From contig JABYQR010000034.1 in assembly GCA_022592445.1 (NCBI GenBank), forward strand, positions 62,001 through 126,000: DNA of 64,000 bases, read 5' to 3'. Source of the stretch: Cytidiella melzeri. Lineage: Eukaryota > Basidiomycota > Agaricomycetes > Polyporales > Irpicaceae. Position 1 is the stretch's first letter. Every line of letters begins with the position of its first letter. Made by a program: the position numbers and the translations under genes. The notes below the pieces were generated by a model. That model saw nothing but the letters and a program-made list of their open reading frames with translations. It did no database searches and was not told the origin of the DNA. Below are positions 1 through 12,981 of this stretch, piece by piece.

Positions 1-1299
1 CGCAAGATTGCCTACAAATACATCGTTGACGGCCGATGGACAACCACAGACGACCAGTCCACCGAGTTGGATACGATAGGTAACCTCAACAACATCTTCC
101 ATGCGCCGGCTCGTCCTGCGACACCGAAAGCGCAACCTGTACCCACGCCGGAACCTTCTGTCACACCGGAGAAGCCCTCGCAACCCACGTATGCTACTGG
201 AACACTTAACGGCATCTTCAACAGTGCAAAAAATGCCGCCGTGGCAATGGTCGAGGCAATGGCGCCTGGTACAACCGAGACTCCTCAGCCGACCCCCGCC
301 GTCGGCACTGACTCCAGTAAAGAGCAGGCTTGGGGCGTCGCAGTAGTGGTGCAGGATCACATCGTGAACCCTTCTACTGAAGCTGCTCAGGCGGTAGCTG
401 AGACGGTACAGTCGAAGGTGGAGTCAGTCACGGCGCCTGTCCCCAACCCCGAGGCTGCACCCGCTGAAGCGGCAGTACCAACTCCAAAGGAGGAAGTTAA
501 TGCTGAAGCCGTCTTGCCTGTACCGGTCGAGGAAACGTCTACCGCGCCAATTGTGCCGGTGCCCGTTCTTCCCTTGACTGCGGCAGCAGAGGCACCAGCA
601 ACTAATGGCCAAGCTGCAAAGCCACTGGATACGGAGATAGTTGATGGTGCTGCCACTATCGAGACAAAATCTGAGCTGTCGACACATAGCCCCGCCGTCG
701 TGCCTGATGTCCAGCCATCAACCCATACTCCTATCGTCAATGGCTCGGTTCCCTCGGCAGAACCTGCATCTGCCACTGAGACCGGTCCTTTAGCTACGAC
801 CGACGTTGCTCACGATGCGCCATCAACACATAGTCCCGTCGTCCTCACTACTCGTAAATACGAGCCCCTTACACCCGCACCTCTCGCAGATGCTCCCACC
901 ACAGTCGAATCCAAACCTCCTCCTATTACCAATGGTGTCAACGGCTCGTCTGCAGAGAAGCCTACCCAAATCGATCTCCCTGCACCTACACAGCCGTCCG
1001 TTCTAGCTCCTGGCACCCCTGCGATAAACGGAAAGCCTGCTGAGACGCCGTCGGCGACATCTAGTCCTCCGAATTCGCCTCGCAAGGACAGGAAGGGCGC
1101 ATTCCCGACCTTTGGACGTCACCACAGACAGTCGTCGTCTGCGTCAGTGTCCACTTCCGGGGGAACGCCCGACGAGCACGGTTCTGTGGAAAGTCCGTCC
1201 CGCAAGGGCACGATGAAGAAGAAGCGGACCAGCAGCTTCTTCGGCAAAGTGAAGCACATCTTTTCTGACGACTCGAAGAAGAACAAGGACTCTTCGTAA
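1..1299 (+). CDS. AMPK/CBM48-type glycogen-binding protein, Mdg1/Crp1-like (5' partial)
   Basis: The reading frame is open from base 1, so the 5' part lies outside the window. The first residues, KIAYKYIVDGRW followed by TDD, TELD and GNLNN, match the end of the AMPK beta-type glycogen-binding fold (CBM48) as found in fungal Mdg1/Crp1 proteins. In that family the fold is followed by a long disordered tail, and here about 400 residues of Pro/Ala/Thr/Val-rich low-complexity sequence follow. Several short PSTHSP/THTP-like motifs recur in it. The C-terminus is basic and ends in KKKRTSSFFGKVKHIFSDDSKK, a possible membrane- or phosphate-binding tail. Family function is poorly defined (cruciform DNA binding and pheromone-signalling suppression in yeast), so no reaction is assigned. 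Stop is TAA at 1297-1299. Confidence 0.7.
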   Translation, partial: RKIAYKYIVDGRWTTTDDQSTELDTIGNLNNIFHAPARPATPKAQPVPTPEPSVTPEKPSQPTYATGTLNGIFNSAKNAAVAMVEAMAPGTTETPQPTPAVGTDSSKEQAWGVAVVVQDHIVNPSTEAAQAVAETVQSKVESVTAPVPNPEAAPAEAAVPTPKEEVNAEAVLPVPVEETSTAPIVPVPVLPLTAAAEAPATNGQAAKPLDTEIVDGAATIETKSELSTHSPAVVPDVQPSTHTPIVNGSVPSAEPASATETGPLATTDVAHDAPSTHSPVVLTTRKYEPLTPAPLADAPTTVESKPPPITNGVNGSSAEKPTQIDLPAPTQPSVLAPGTPAINGKPAETPSATSSPPNSPRKDRKGAFPTFGRHHRQSSSASVSTSGGTPDEHGSVESPSRKGTMKKKRTSSFFGKVKHIFSDDSKKNKDSS

Positions 1300-2087
1300 G
1301 GTAGAGACGGACGCTGCGCTTCGACACGCGGGACATGCTTCTGACACACACGACCATCACGTCCTAGAACAGCTGTGTTCCGTGGGTCGCTGGTCGGTCA
1401 GTAGAACGGAGGACGCTTTTCCATGACAAAGGGGGTTTCAGGGTGCCATGGTGGTCTATCCCTCTTTTCCTTCACGCTTTCTGATGTTCATATTATGACT
1501 TCGCATAAGACGTACGACTATATTCTCCTCTTCTCTTTCTCTGACGGGTTTGCAAACTTGTCTCTTTTTCGTAGTTAGCTCTCATGTCTTGTAAGGGTTT
1601 TTGCTTAATGATTGAGATACCATCTGTTATTCCACGTTGATTGATGGTCTGCACGAAATCGTATCTTGAGAATTCAGAATGAGCAGGTATGGCGTACCCA
1701 GATATCCACGATAATGATGATATTACCTACAGACTAATGTCGCGACTGAGTCAAATGCGACGGTCCCCAGCCACTCTTAGCGAAAGGATGATCATGTTCG
1801 CCGAAGGCAGTCACACCTAGGCCAGCTGAGGCCACAATCGATCACGAGCATGCTCCTCCATGGATCCAGGGAGTCAATGGCGATACCTCAAGCCTGAGAT
1901 GGCGAGAGTGGCGAGGTCCCTCAGCAGAGATAATGTTTGCAAGATGCTCGAAAACTCGCCTGCCAGGTTTGGTGGCTTGAAGCGCAAGGCGAATGTGCCT
2001 TTTGATCACGTACTCCAGCATCGATGGCAGTAATAGTACATATCATTGCAAAAGGTGCTTGTTCAAAGAAGTAACGATCCTCAAAAC
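1300..2087. other. Intergenic spacer between convergent genes
   Basis: This stretch lies between the convergent 3' ends of the CBM48 gene and the aldo-keto reductase gene. It is AT-richer than the flanking coding sequence and has pyrimidine tracts around 1455-1570, as expected of a 3' UTR. I see no conserved reading frame, RNA gene or repeat. Confidence 0.6.
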
Positions 2088-3573
2088 TTAGGCCAAGGGC
2101 GGCGTGTCCGCGAACATCATCTTCATACCAACCGGAACGTTCCTTTCTCCAATGACACCATCAACAGCTTCTGCCAAGCGTCGCACCTCGTCGATGTCGT
2201 CTTGTGGTAACTGTATGTTCAGCGAGTCAAGGTTTTCTTGAAGGTTCTGAGTTCAAAGCAAGTCGGACGTTTTCAGTTTTGGGTCTAGCAGCAAAGATGA
2301 GATATGTAGCTTAAGTACCTCAAGCCTGGTGGTACCAGGAATGGGGATGATGTCGTCTCCCTGAGCGAGCAACCAAGCAAGCGCAACCTGCCCCGGTGTG
2401 GCGTCGTGCTTCTTGGCAATAGCAGCGACAGCGTCCACAGTTTGGTTGACTCTGGGGAAGTTCTCTGCGGAGAACCTGAAATCCAAAGCATTCACAAGCG
2501 GCTGAATGTATGCGACAATAAAACGTACCTTGGATGGGATCTCCTTATATCACCAGCCTCGAAATCATTCGCTGATTTCTAGCACAAAGCCGGTAAGCAA
2601 ATCAGGCTGGAATGAGAAACAGGGAAACATACATAACGTCCCGTAAGAATGCCCCGGCCGAGAGGAGAATATGCCACAATGGTGATGCCAAGTTCTCGTG
2701 CTGTCCGGAGGACATCGATTTGAGGATGCTCAATGTCGAGCGTGAATATAGAATATTCGACCTGTACGGCTGCTATGGGATGTACAGCGTGAGCTCTGCG
2801 CAAGGTGTCGGCAGAGCATTCGGAAATCCCGAGATACCGAACTTTTCCAGCACTAAGACACAGTATATCCTTAATAGAGTATCATAGGTGGAGAATCAAT
2901 AACACTGACGCTACGAGTTCGGCCATCGCGCCTACCGTCGTCTCGATGGGCGTGGCAGAGTCAGGACTGTAAATAGATGTCAGCACTTAGGCAAGACATA
3001 TGCATATATGTAAATACTCACCGATGTAGATAATACAGATCCACATGATCAACTAATAGGCGGAATGATTACCTACAATTTGTCGACTATTGGCGCGACT
3101 TGTACTCACCTCCGAGCCGAGCGAGAGACTTCTCGATCTGAGCCTTGCAATATTCGGGGGATCCATTGACACCGGCTCTTCCGTTTTCGAATACTACGCC
3201 AAACTTTGTGGCAAGGAATATCTCGTTGCGCTTGCCGGTACGCTTGAACCTGGTCATAATCAAACGCTGCGGTTTAGTACATTGATTCACAAACAAATGT
3301 ATGATTTCACAAACCATTTGGCAATGAGCTCCTCTGAGTCGCCATACGAGTCGGCCGTATCCCAATTAGTGCATCCGCGGGCGTAGACTTCGTCCAGGAT
3401 CTGCAGTGTCTCCAATAAGCCACGATCTTTGTTCCTCAAAAAGAACGAGTGCTACTTACCTTGAGTCGCTCTTCGTCAGGCTTGGGTTGGCCATAGTACG
3501 CGGATAGAGGCATTGCACCGAATCCGACGGCGGATACAACGTCTGTGCCAATATGCCTGGTCAGTGGAGCCAT
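2088..3573 (-). CDS. Aldo-keto reductase (AKR13/YakC-like)
   Basis: Predicted cytosolic NADPH-dependent aldo-keto reductase; substrate unknown. The start [21 protein letters not shown] at 3573 gives the usual AKR N-terminus. Exon 1 ends at 3460 (donor GTAAGT). Later exons give [24 protein letters not shown], then [79 protein letters not shown] and [26 protein letters not shown]. The catalytic tetrad Asp (DTAD), Tyr (SYGD), Lys (ATKF) and His (YYLH) is present, as is the cofactor-binding IPGTTR region. The protein ends in MFADTPPLA at 2088. A TATA-like element lies about 75 bp upstream. At least five introns are needed; the join after ILTGRY was not resolved to the base. Confidence 0.85.
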
Positions 3574-3646
3574 TGATGTATTCAACTTTGTTGGAGTGAG
3601 TTGAAGTTGGGTGGGGTCAACGCTAGCCACCCATCCTCCGCATAGC

Positions 3647-3653
3647 ATTTATA
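3647..3653 (-). promoter_or_regulatory. TATA-like element of the aldo-keto reductase gene
   Basis: TATAAAT on the minus strand, about 75 bp upstream of the reductase start codon at 3573, in normal position for a fungal core promoter. Only the motif and its distance support it. Confidence 0.4.
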
Positions 3654-4180
3654 GGTCTTCAGAGCGTCTTGTCATTGCTAGCATGCCGACAAATTGTTCA
3701 GCTGGAGCAGCGTCGCTATGCCGGTCTCAGAGGTAGAAGCAGCGATCTAGGTATAACCACGACGTCTGCAACCTGAAGCGCAGGGAGGTACTTACGCGTC
3801 CCTTCGGCCGCTAGACTCGTAGGCAACGGCTATCACGGGGAGGTCTTCCACTGCGCAAATCGACTGGTCAGAAAGCGTAGTTAGCGATGCATTAGATGGA
3901 AGTTCAAAGAGATACTTGCAAGCAGACGAGAAGTTCAAGTCGAAAACAGCAGATGTTCAAGTGGAAATTCAACCTCCGACTGAAGGTGTTTATGCAGGTT
4001 CTGTCGCTATCTCGCATATTGTTCTAAGTGGGTTGAGTTTGATTGTCCTTGCAGCTTGCCTCTCTTCAATCGACATCCTCTTCACCAAACATTTTCGTAA
4101 ACATTGCCCAGATACTCGTACTGTCTGTAATTTGCCAAACATACATTATGTTAGGTGGAACATAGCAGCCACATTGTCAC
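3654..4180. other. Spacer without a recognised gene
   Basis: Lies between the 5' end of the aldo-keto reductase gene and the 3' end of the next minus-strand gene. A plus-strand open frame (3916-4218) of about 100 codons has no recognisable domain and runs into the 3' end of the neighbouring gene, so it is not called. Confidence 0.5.
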
Positions 4181-7100
4181 TCATCGCCCTCCTTTCTTTT
4201 CCAACCTCCACTCCTTGAAGATTCCGTCCAGGCTCTTGTATATAAGATGCGACGGCAAGCAACGGATGATCTCGCCCACTCGAGCCTCAACTTCAGTCTT
4301 CCCCTCGTCGTTCTCCGCTCTCTTGGCGAATTCCGTTGCGAGCCGAAAAATCGCCAAAACAGCGAGCGAAACATGAGTCTGCTGTGCGCCGTGTGCCGAG
4401 CCTTGGGACAGCGCAGAGAGAAGAGGTCCGGATACACTAGGTGTCGATATGACGGGGGTTGATTGCGAGTACGACGCACGCTCGCCTCGTACGAGACGTA
4501 AAAGGATTTCGAGAATGTTGTCAGTCTCGGTCATGTGGGTGCGGAGGAAGCGCTGACGCTCGGTTTGGGTGCCAATGTTTGAGTTTACGGCCCACGCTTC
4601 CAGCACAGTCCAAATCGTAGGAGGCTACACAAATATGAGGACGCATAGATGAGAATGCAAAAGGAATTGTCACGTACTGGGTCTGCGTCTACCACTTCGA
4701 TTTTCTTCTCCCATCCATCTGCAGCGTCGCCGGCAACCCAAAACATTCGGCCGAACATGCTCTTGAGCCAATCTTGAACATCACCAGTCTTCACCCATCT
4801 GGGCTCCGAAAGTGGTCTGGCTTTGTCGAGATAAGCAGTCAACACGGTGTGCAGAGGAAGCGTCGCGGTCGAAAATGGAGGCACGGTGTCGTCTTCCCCG
4901 GACTCTGCAGACAACTCGAGCGGATGGTACGTCGCCGAAGAATCGGATACACCTTCAATCTAAGACGGATTGTCAGTGCTAAGATACAGGCCGAAACTTG
5001 ACTGTACGTACAAAGATGCCTTTATATTGGCCAATCTTGTCTTTTTCGATGTTCATGTGAACCTCGATGCGCGCGTCTTGGCGGTAAACCTTCAACTTCT
5101 CAACAACGCCTGCGTCAATGACAAGCCGCCTCGTTGCAGCTGCGTATGAGATTGAGAGCCTGTTGGCTGAGGGCACCCTAGCAGGCTCGACTTTCGTCGG
5201 CTGAGCGTCTCTAGTATCGTCAAGCTGGCCTGCACCGTTGGTGACCGACGGAAGTACAGTCGTAGCAGCAGAAAGACTCGGCGATGGGGGATGTTCTGGT
5301 GCGAGTTCAAACTCTAGCAGCTGCGTCTCTTCCACAGGTACATCAAGATGGCCGTTGGCTTGCGTGTCGCTAGTAGTATCACCAGCGGCAAGCTGTGTAG
5401 TGACTTCCTGCTCTTCGGGGTTTGGGATCGTCTCCTGCAGCTCTGTTGCCTGAAAAGGTGCCACAGCGGGCTGGGTCTGTGTACTAGCGGTCTTGTCAGC
5501 ATCCATAGCAGCTTCGGCAGTGGGCACAACATGCTCGGCAGCAGCGTTAGAAGCAGTAGAATTAGGAGTAGCAGAGGGTTGTATGGAAGCAGAAAACGAA
5601 GCAACAGCCGATCCATTCGGCCCCTCTGGAACAGTAGACTGAAGAGAGGACTCGTGGTCGCTTTCGACGCGCGAACCATCAACAGGAGCATTCTGGCCGT
5701 TATGTCCAGAGGGAATAGCGACACCTTCATATGAAGGCGCGTTTTCATCGAGAAGACCTTCTGCAGACACGTGAGATTGACCATCGTCAATGCCGCCCAT
5801 TTGAGCATCCACGTCATCAAAGTCATTGCCTTCAGAGAGAAAACCAGTATTAGTGGAGACGTGTTCCTCTCAGACGAGTGTCGCGTCCATGTGTCACGAA
5901 TGAAGATCTGACGGGAGCATGGCTTACCATCGTCGTAATCATCAGGCTCTCCCTCAGCATCAATATCGTGGAGGTTGTCACCGTCCGACGCATGAGCATC
6001 CGTATTTCCATCCCCTTCAACCTCCTCGCTGATGGCAGCCATGAGCCAATCTCCCTCACTGGCAGTCTCTGTGACGCTGGGAGCGACACTCGCTCTACTC
6101 GTCGTTGTATTGGCCCCTTCGAGGTCCGCACTAAAGGTAGTACTGGAAGCATCATGCTCGAAACCGGAATGCTGAGGAGGGGGCGGTGGAGGACCTCGCC
6201 CATCCTCCAGGTCACCATCATCATCCTCCAGCTTTTTGCGCTTTCCCTTCCGCACAACAGAATCGTGGCCCTGACTAAGTGAGAAAGAGCCTTGGGAGGT
6301 GATGGGGTGAGCATCATCAGCGGTGACTGGGGTATGGAAATAGATACGAATTCGAGACGGTGGCGGCGGGAGAACAGTAGCAGAAGTACCCTCAGGTTTC
6401 ACGACGGCATCGTCGCCAGACTCGGCTTGCGCAGCCGACGCTACGGTATCAGCATCGCTAGAAGACGCTGCAGGAGCATTCAAAGCATCGACCTCAGGTT
6501 TCTTTTCTGACACCTCCAGTTCAGAAGGCGGTGCATTCGCCTCTTCCGGCTCTTCTTTTGAGTCGGCAGCATCGAACTCCTTGGGCACAACTCCCCAATT
6601 CCAACCAAGTGCAGCAATTCTGAGCCCAACAATCTTGAAATCTGTGAGTGTTCGTCGATTTTCTTCTTTCTTACCCGCAGAAAACCCTGAAGACGCTGTC
6701 ATCTCCTTCGGTCCGTGCGGAAGACCAGAAGTATCATGCCGCGCACCGCGCGCAAAGTTTTGGTGACGGCCTCGGAAGGAGCCGTTGAAGTTCTGCTGGT
6801 TCTGCTGCTGCTGAGGCTGTTGAGGCAGACCTTGTTGCGGCTGTTGCTGCTGCTGATGCGAGTAGTTTTGTCCACCCCCAGCGAACGACCCACCTCTCCG
6901 ATTGTCTCTATTGCCAAATCCTCGACCAGAGCCATGCGCCCGGAAGCTCCCATTCTGACCAGGTCCTCCACCTCGCCCGTTCATGCTGTTATACGTTCCA
7001 CCTCTACCGCCACCTCTCCCGCCACGTCCCATGCCCATACCCCCTCTCCCTCGACTGTTTATATTACCACCTCGTCCACTGAACCCACCTCGTCCACCTC

Positions 7101-7893
7101 CTAAAGGGACTTGGTTCGCTCCTGGGCCTCCCCCACGTCCACCACTGAAATTTTGAGATTGCGACGCATTTATACCAACCCCTACGCCACCACCGATAGG
7201 CCCCGTCGGAGGTTGTTGTTGACCAGGAGGTGGAGGTGGCTGGAATTGCGGCGGCGGAGGCGGCTGGGCCCTGTGCTGACTCGGTCCGTCGAACCGTTGA
7301 CGTTTGGCAGGAGGAAGATGTTGGGAAGAATTATGTTGATTATGCCGATTATTATTTCGATTTTGCTGTTGTTGCTGTTGCTGATGCTGAGGGAAAAAAG
7401 GCTGTTGTTGCTGCTGAAATTGCTGCACGACAGGAGCCTGGGGTACGTAAGGTACTTGAGGAGGGATTTGCTGTGGAGGGGCGGCTTGTGGAACGTAAGG
7501 CTGTTGATACACGCCGGCTTGGGGTTGGTAAGGATTGTATGCTGGTTGTGGAGGAGGCGGAGGGGCTTGGGCAGGGGGCGGCGGGGGCTGGGGCTGGAAA
7601 TGCTGAGGTGGCCTTTGCTGCTGTTGCTGCCACTGCTGGCCTCCATAGCCGTAGTTTGCAAACAAAGCCGACTGCTCGGGTGTAGGTCTTTGAGCAGCAG
7701 GCTGACCAGGCTGAACCGCCCATTGAGGATTATAGCCTGGCGTAGCAGCTTGTTGGGCTTGAGCAGCTGCTGCCGCAGCCCAATACGCAGAGTAATCTGG
7801 CTGAGCTGGTTGTGGCGGCGGAGGTCCAGGAGGAAGCGGAGGCTGCGGTGTGTATGCAGTCTGCGGGACTGCGAACGGATTCTTGTGGTTCAT
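4181..7893 (-). CDS. Large prion-like, RGG-box protein with conserved C-terminal domain (unknown function)
   Basis: Four exons (7893-5928, 5829-5012, 4959-4678, 4624-4181) join in frame to give 1169 residues. Residues 1-200 are Pro/Gln/Ala/Tyr-rich with many QQ runs and an opening NPF tripeptide, a composition like prion-like RNA-binding proteins. Residues about 230-400 hold a dense RGG/GRGG region. Two short conserved blocks follow (TLTDFKIVGLRIAALGWNWG, SRIRIYFHTP), separated by acidic and PPPP-containing linkers and a KGKRKKLEDDDGD nuclear-localisation-like stretch. The last three exons encode a globular region (RLVIDAGVVEKLKVYRQDARIEVHM, then DVQDWLKSMFGRMFWVAGD and TIWTVLEAWAVNSN). I do not know a named family for it. 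Composition suggests an RNA-associated protein, possibly of condensates; that is inference. The join at 5928/5829 restores YDDGNDFDD and is well supported. Confidence 0.85.
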
Positions 7894-8208
7894 GGTGTGC
7901 GTAATCTGAAAGTTTGAGCAGATTCAGAACATGAAATCGTGTGGCCTTCAGCAGCAGCGTCGAGCTTTCGAGGCTCAGCGGCAAGTTTTGCTGGCGTTTC
8001 GTAGAAAGAAAGAAAGGAGTAGCAGGTCGTAAGCGCTCTACCCAAAGACTCTCATTGGCCATAGCAATTAACTCAATTTCTAGTCGACAGACATATGTAC
8101 TGGAAATCCTCGACACAGCAGCGCCAGGATGCTAACGCCCGATGGGAATACACGGTATATGAGCAGAGAGAAACTTCACTGCTCAAAAGCGTGGTAGAAA
8201 TACTATTC

Positions 8209-9791
<1,583 letters not shown>

Positions 9792-9879
9792 TGCAACTTC
9801 AGTCGGCCCCCTTCTTGACTACAAGTGCGATTGTAACGCAGTGAGAGATGAGGGAGCCAGGAGTCTCGCTGTCGAAGGT

Positions 9880-9895
9880 ATAGAGCGAAGGGATT
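9880..9895. repeat. Target-site duplication, left copy
   Basis: The 16-mer atagagcgaagggatt occurs here and again, without mismatch, at 12982-12997. The two copies bracket the LINE copy exactly, one next to the poly(T) run and the other next to the truncated 5' end. The last two T residues are shared with the poly(T) run, so the left boundary is uncertain by 1-2 bases. Confidence 0.9.
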
Positions 9896-12800
9896 TTTTT
9901 TTTTTTATTATCTAAGTTTATAAAGGTCCGTGCGTAACGTAGTTACATGTGAGACCATAATCCGAAACCATGAAACGGCTGCCAGCGCCCGTCCCGATTG
10001 TGGGTTGTTTTATACAGTCCTCGGATGAGTGGTGTGGACCGGACAGCGAGGCAGTGGTGTTCAGGCACCGCCCAAGTGTCACAACCTATACTTGGCAGAA
10101 ACAGAAAGGGAGACATAGACCCCCGGCCCCATGTTGGCCTGCGGCTGCGAGTGCCCGCTGCAACTGCTACTTTCTGACGGTTTTTTCAGGACGGTTGAAT
10201 GTGGTATGTCCTAGGCCTGATGACTTAGCCCCGTCTAAGCGCGTTGTCGCTACTACGCAGAAAGAGAAAATAACCCCCCCTCCGTTGAAGAAACACAACA
10301 TTCACCAGCATGCCAGGTCATGGCACACAAAAGCCCTTTCACTCACTTAGGTGAAGGGTTCCTTCGCCGGAAGCAGGGTAGAGAACACCCCAACCCGCAT
10401 CCGTGGGTTCCCCCCAAGCCAAACGTCCTGTCTGACTGGGGTTCGCCCGCCACCGCGTAGATTCCGACAGCGAGGGGTCGACCTCGCCACCATCCTCATG
10501 ATGACCATCGCGTCTCGAATTGGAATCACTGTTTGCCACAGGAAGGCGAAACTCATCCTCTCCGAAATCCAGCGCATCCGCTGGCCTTCCATTAGCAAGG
10601 TATTGCCGCTCCCTCTGCGGCCCCCACCAACTGGAGTGTGGAGATTTGAACTCCAGGTCGTCTGTTAGATTGCTAAAAAACCAGTCGACGAACTTTGCTC
10701 TGTCCTCCTCCGACCTAGCACTGGCCTCAGCTTCCGCCTTGGCATGGTGATCATCCGCCGGAATATGTTTCTCCGTCGGCTTCTTCACCTTCAATATTGG
10801 GTCACGCTTCTGCTCCTCAGAAGCCTCCCCTTTGTGTATGAGCGTCCTTATAGTCCACTCATGTCCTGATCTCCACACTTCGCGCATGAACTGCCGGTGG
10901 GATTTGGGACTGTAATCGATTGGTTTCCACTTGGTGTGGGCACCAAACACTGTTTGTTTAAGTATTGTCTCAACCCATACTCGTGTTACCGCGTAGGAGT
11001 TGAAACAATTTGCAGCTAAATCTGAGGTTCTCGTTTCCACCAGCTTAGTCCATTCAAAAGTTCCTGCCATGGGGTTCATGATCAAGAACACAAGGAGTTC
11101 GTTTTGTCCAAACGACTGTGTGCAGTTTTGGAAATCTGCAGAATCCATACTCGCAAGAGCTGCTAGCTCCTCTTGGTTGTATGGGTCAGGTGGTCTCCAA
11201 GCACGGTACCACAAAAGACACTCGTCCAGCAGATGCTTTCGAGTTTCAATAGCGCCACACGCACATTCCGCGGGGCCCTCCAGGTGAAATCTTTCACGGA
11301 ACTCGCCAATAGGCATGTGTCCTGAGATGAGACGTGTAGCAGCAGCATATTCCGCCACACCCACTGTATTATTAGGCTTATCAACGTTATACAACGCTGA
11401 CTGAGCTCCGCCAAGGTGTTTCAACCACCAATGCCGTTTGGCCACTGGTGTCACTCCCTTGAATTCAGACGTTTTAATAACGTTGCTGTGCCCTTTGTAA
11501 TCAAAGTCTTTCATAAGACGACGCCACCGTTTAATAGCCATGGCATCTTTGTCTTGACGTGCCACACTCCACGAGGTAAATCTCGGTTGTGGTTTTTCTG
11601 TAGCCTCTTTGGCAAATTTGTCCATGTCCTCGTTGAGTGCGAGGCCAATGTGACTTGGTACCCAATGCAGCCCCACATAGCGTGCAGGGTTTGCGCTCAA
11701 GAAGTCTCGCACCCTTCGGCACGCTACCAAACGCATCATCTGTCCCGGGCCAACATTTGGCTTCAGGATGGATTGCAACGCAGACTTGTTGTCAGCAAAG
11801 AGGTGGATTTCAGTGATACTATCAGGAATGTTCATGACAGCATCACTAATACCCATAGCAAGAGCGCAAATTTCAGCGTCATATACGCCAGAATTGCCCA
11901 TAGGGGTGTGTTTCCTAGTAAGAGTTACACCCATGTGTCGTGTAGTCCAGGCTGCTCCTGACTTGCGTCTTCTTGCAGACCCATCCCATATAAGAGATCC
12001 GTCAGTCCAAACTGAACGAATGTCTTCATTATGTTCTGTGAACTCAATTCGAGGTTTCAGATCTCCATCCACCCACGACTTAAAATCGTTGGAGGATTTG
12101 TTAGGCGCATCCACAAAGAACTTGATTCTGTCCTGGAACTCATCTAGAATGCGTTTACCAGGCCAGTTTTCAACATCAACAGGATCAAAGGCTTCGTCTG
12201 AAGTCATCCCTATTCTATGGATGTGCGCCAAAGGCGAATCCACTTTATATCGTCGTGCCCCCAAAGGAAAAGGCATGCGACAATTTGCATCGTTTGTCTC
12301 CCACTCCGCCGGGAGATTAGCCCGGAGGGGGTGACCTCGATGCACTGTTCTCACTCTAAGAGCAGCTTTCGACATAAATTTGTCTACTTGGTGTCGGATG
12401 GGAATGAGCCCAGCCATCATCTCGAGTGCACCAATCGGAGTGGTCTTAAAGCCACCTGTGATCCACCTCGCAGCTCGCGACTGAGCAAGTTGAAGCTCTT
12501 TCGCAATCCATTTCTGTCGCTTCCAATTGGGATCCCACCACAGTTGTGCACCGTAGAGTAGGACTGGAAGCACGTTAGAGATGTATAACCGTCTCTTATG
12601 ATAGGGATTAAATCCTTGTTGAGAATTACCAAGTAATCGCAACGCATTGACAGTGCTACACGCCTTGTTAGCATATCGTCTTATGTGCTCCCTCCATGTA
12701 AGTCTAGGAGTGAAAAAGAAGCCCAGGTATCGTACAACCTCCTTAGGCTTAATGACAATTGCTGTCCCGTCATGGCTTGGCAAATTCACACTTGGGCCCA

Positions 12801-12981
12801 AAGGTTCACCTGGGCTCCAAGGTTTGGTGCTATTTCTGAAGTGGATAAGTTCGGTCTTATCCCCTTCTACTTCTAACCCTGCCATTCTCATGGCATCGGT
12901 CATTTTTACATATATGCGTTCCAGCAACCTAGCGTTTGCTATAAGTTGTTGGTTAATGCGCGCTTTTGCCATTGGAGGGCC
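9896..12981 (-). mobile_element. 5'-truncated non-LTR retrotransposon (LINE with RNase H, Tad1/I-like)
   Basis: A 3.1-kb insertion on the minus strand. The 3' end is marked by a run of 13 T on the plus strand (9894-9906), that is, a poly(A) tail; about 430 bp of 3' UTR follows, then a single 877-codon open frame reaching the 5' end. Flanking 16-bp direct repeats are a perfect target-site duplication. The coding part begins at GPPMAKARI, in the region just after where the reverse-transcriptase YxDD active site should lie, so this copy lacks the RT catalytic residues, ORF1 and the endonuclease. 5' truncation, poly(A) tail and variable-length duplication are the hallmarks of target-primed reverse transcription. 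The intact frame and perfect duplication indicate a recent insertion. Clade placement (RT followed by RNase H, as in Tad1/I groups) is by domain order only. Confidence 0.93.
10339..12972 (-). CDS. LINE ORF2 C-terminal fragment: RT thumb/connection, RNase H, Cys/His tail
   Basis: 877 codons without a stop. N-terminal residues (GLEVEGDKTELIHF, VVRYLGFFFTPRLTWREHI, LYISNVLPVLLYGAQLWW) match the segments that follow the reverse-transcriptase active site in LINE polyproteins. Residues about 310-450 form an RNase H domain with all acidic catalytic positions visible: WTDGS, YDAEI, LFADN and NEDMDKFA, plus the HWVPSHIG motif. Near residue 570 a CACGAIETRKHLLDECLLW motif matches the Cys/His block commonly found downstream of RNase H in these elements. 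The first Met is simply the first one after the truncation and not a native start. The frame is cut off on its 5' side by the insertion boundary at 12981; without the RT palm it cannot act as a reverse transcriptase. Confidence 0.9.
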   Translation of the reverse strand: MAKARINQQLIANARLLERIYVKMTDAMRMAGLEVEGDKTELIHFRNSTKPWSPGEPLGPSVNLPSHDGTAIVIKPKEVVRYLGFFFTPRLTWREHIRRYANKACSTVNALRLLGNSQQGFNPYHKRRLYISNVLPVLLYGAQLWWDPNWKRQKWIAKELQLAQSRAARWITGGFKTTPIGALEMMAGLIPIRHQVDKFMSKAALRVRTVHRGHPLRANLPAEWETNDANCRMPFPLGARRYKVDSPLAHIHRIGMTSDEAFDPVDVENWPGKRILDEFQDRIKFFVDAPNKSSNDFKSWVDGDLKPRIEFTEHNEDIRSVWTDGSLIWDGSARRRKSGAAWTTRHMGVTLTRKHTPMGNSGVYDAEICALAMGISDAVMNIPDSITEIHLFADNKSALQSILKPNVGPGQMMRLVACRRVRDFLSANPARYVGLHWVPSHIGLALNEDMDKFAKEATEKPQPRFTSWSVARQDKDAMAIKRWRRLMKDFDYKGHSNVIKTSEFKGVTPVAKRHWWLKHLGGAQSALYNVDKPNNTVGVAEYAAATRLISGHMPIGEFRERFHLEGPAECACGAIETRKHLLDECLLWYRAWRPPDPYNQEELAALASMDSADFQNCTQSFGQNELLVFLIMNPMAGTFEWTKLVETRTSDLAANCFNSYAVTRVWVETILKQTVFGAHTKWKPIDYSPKSHRQFMREVWRSGHEWTIRTLIHKGEASEEQKRDPILKVKKPTEKHIPADDHHAKAEAEASARSEEDRAKFVDWFFSNLTDDLEFKSPHSSWWGPQRERQYLANGRPADALDFGEDEFRLPVANSDSNSRRDGHHEDGGEVDPSLSESTRWRANPSQTGRLAWGEPTDAGWGVLYPASGEGTLHLSE

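Noticed and set aside
7111..7917. 268-codon plus-strand open frame rich in Leu/Arg
   Set aside because: Antisense shadow of the Gln/Pro/Gly-repeat region of the minus-strand gene; low-complexity coding DNA often leaves the opposite strand open.
9970..10350. 126-codon plus-strand open frame
   Set aside because: It lies antisense within the 3' UTR of the LINE copy and has no recognisable domain.
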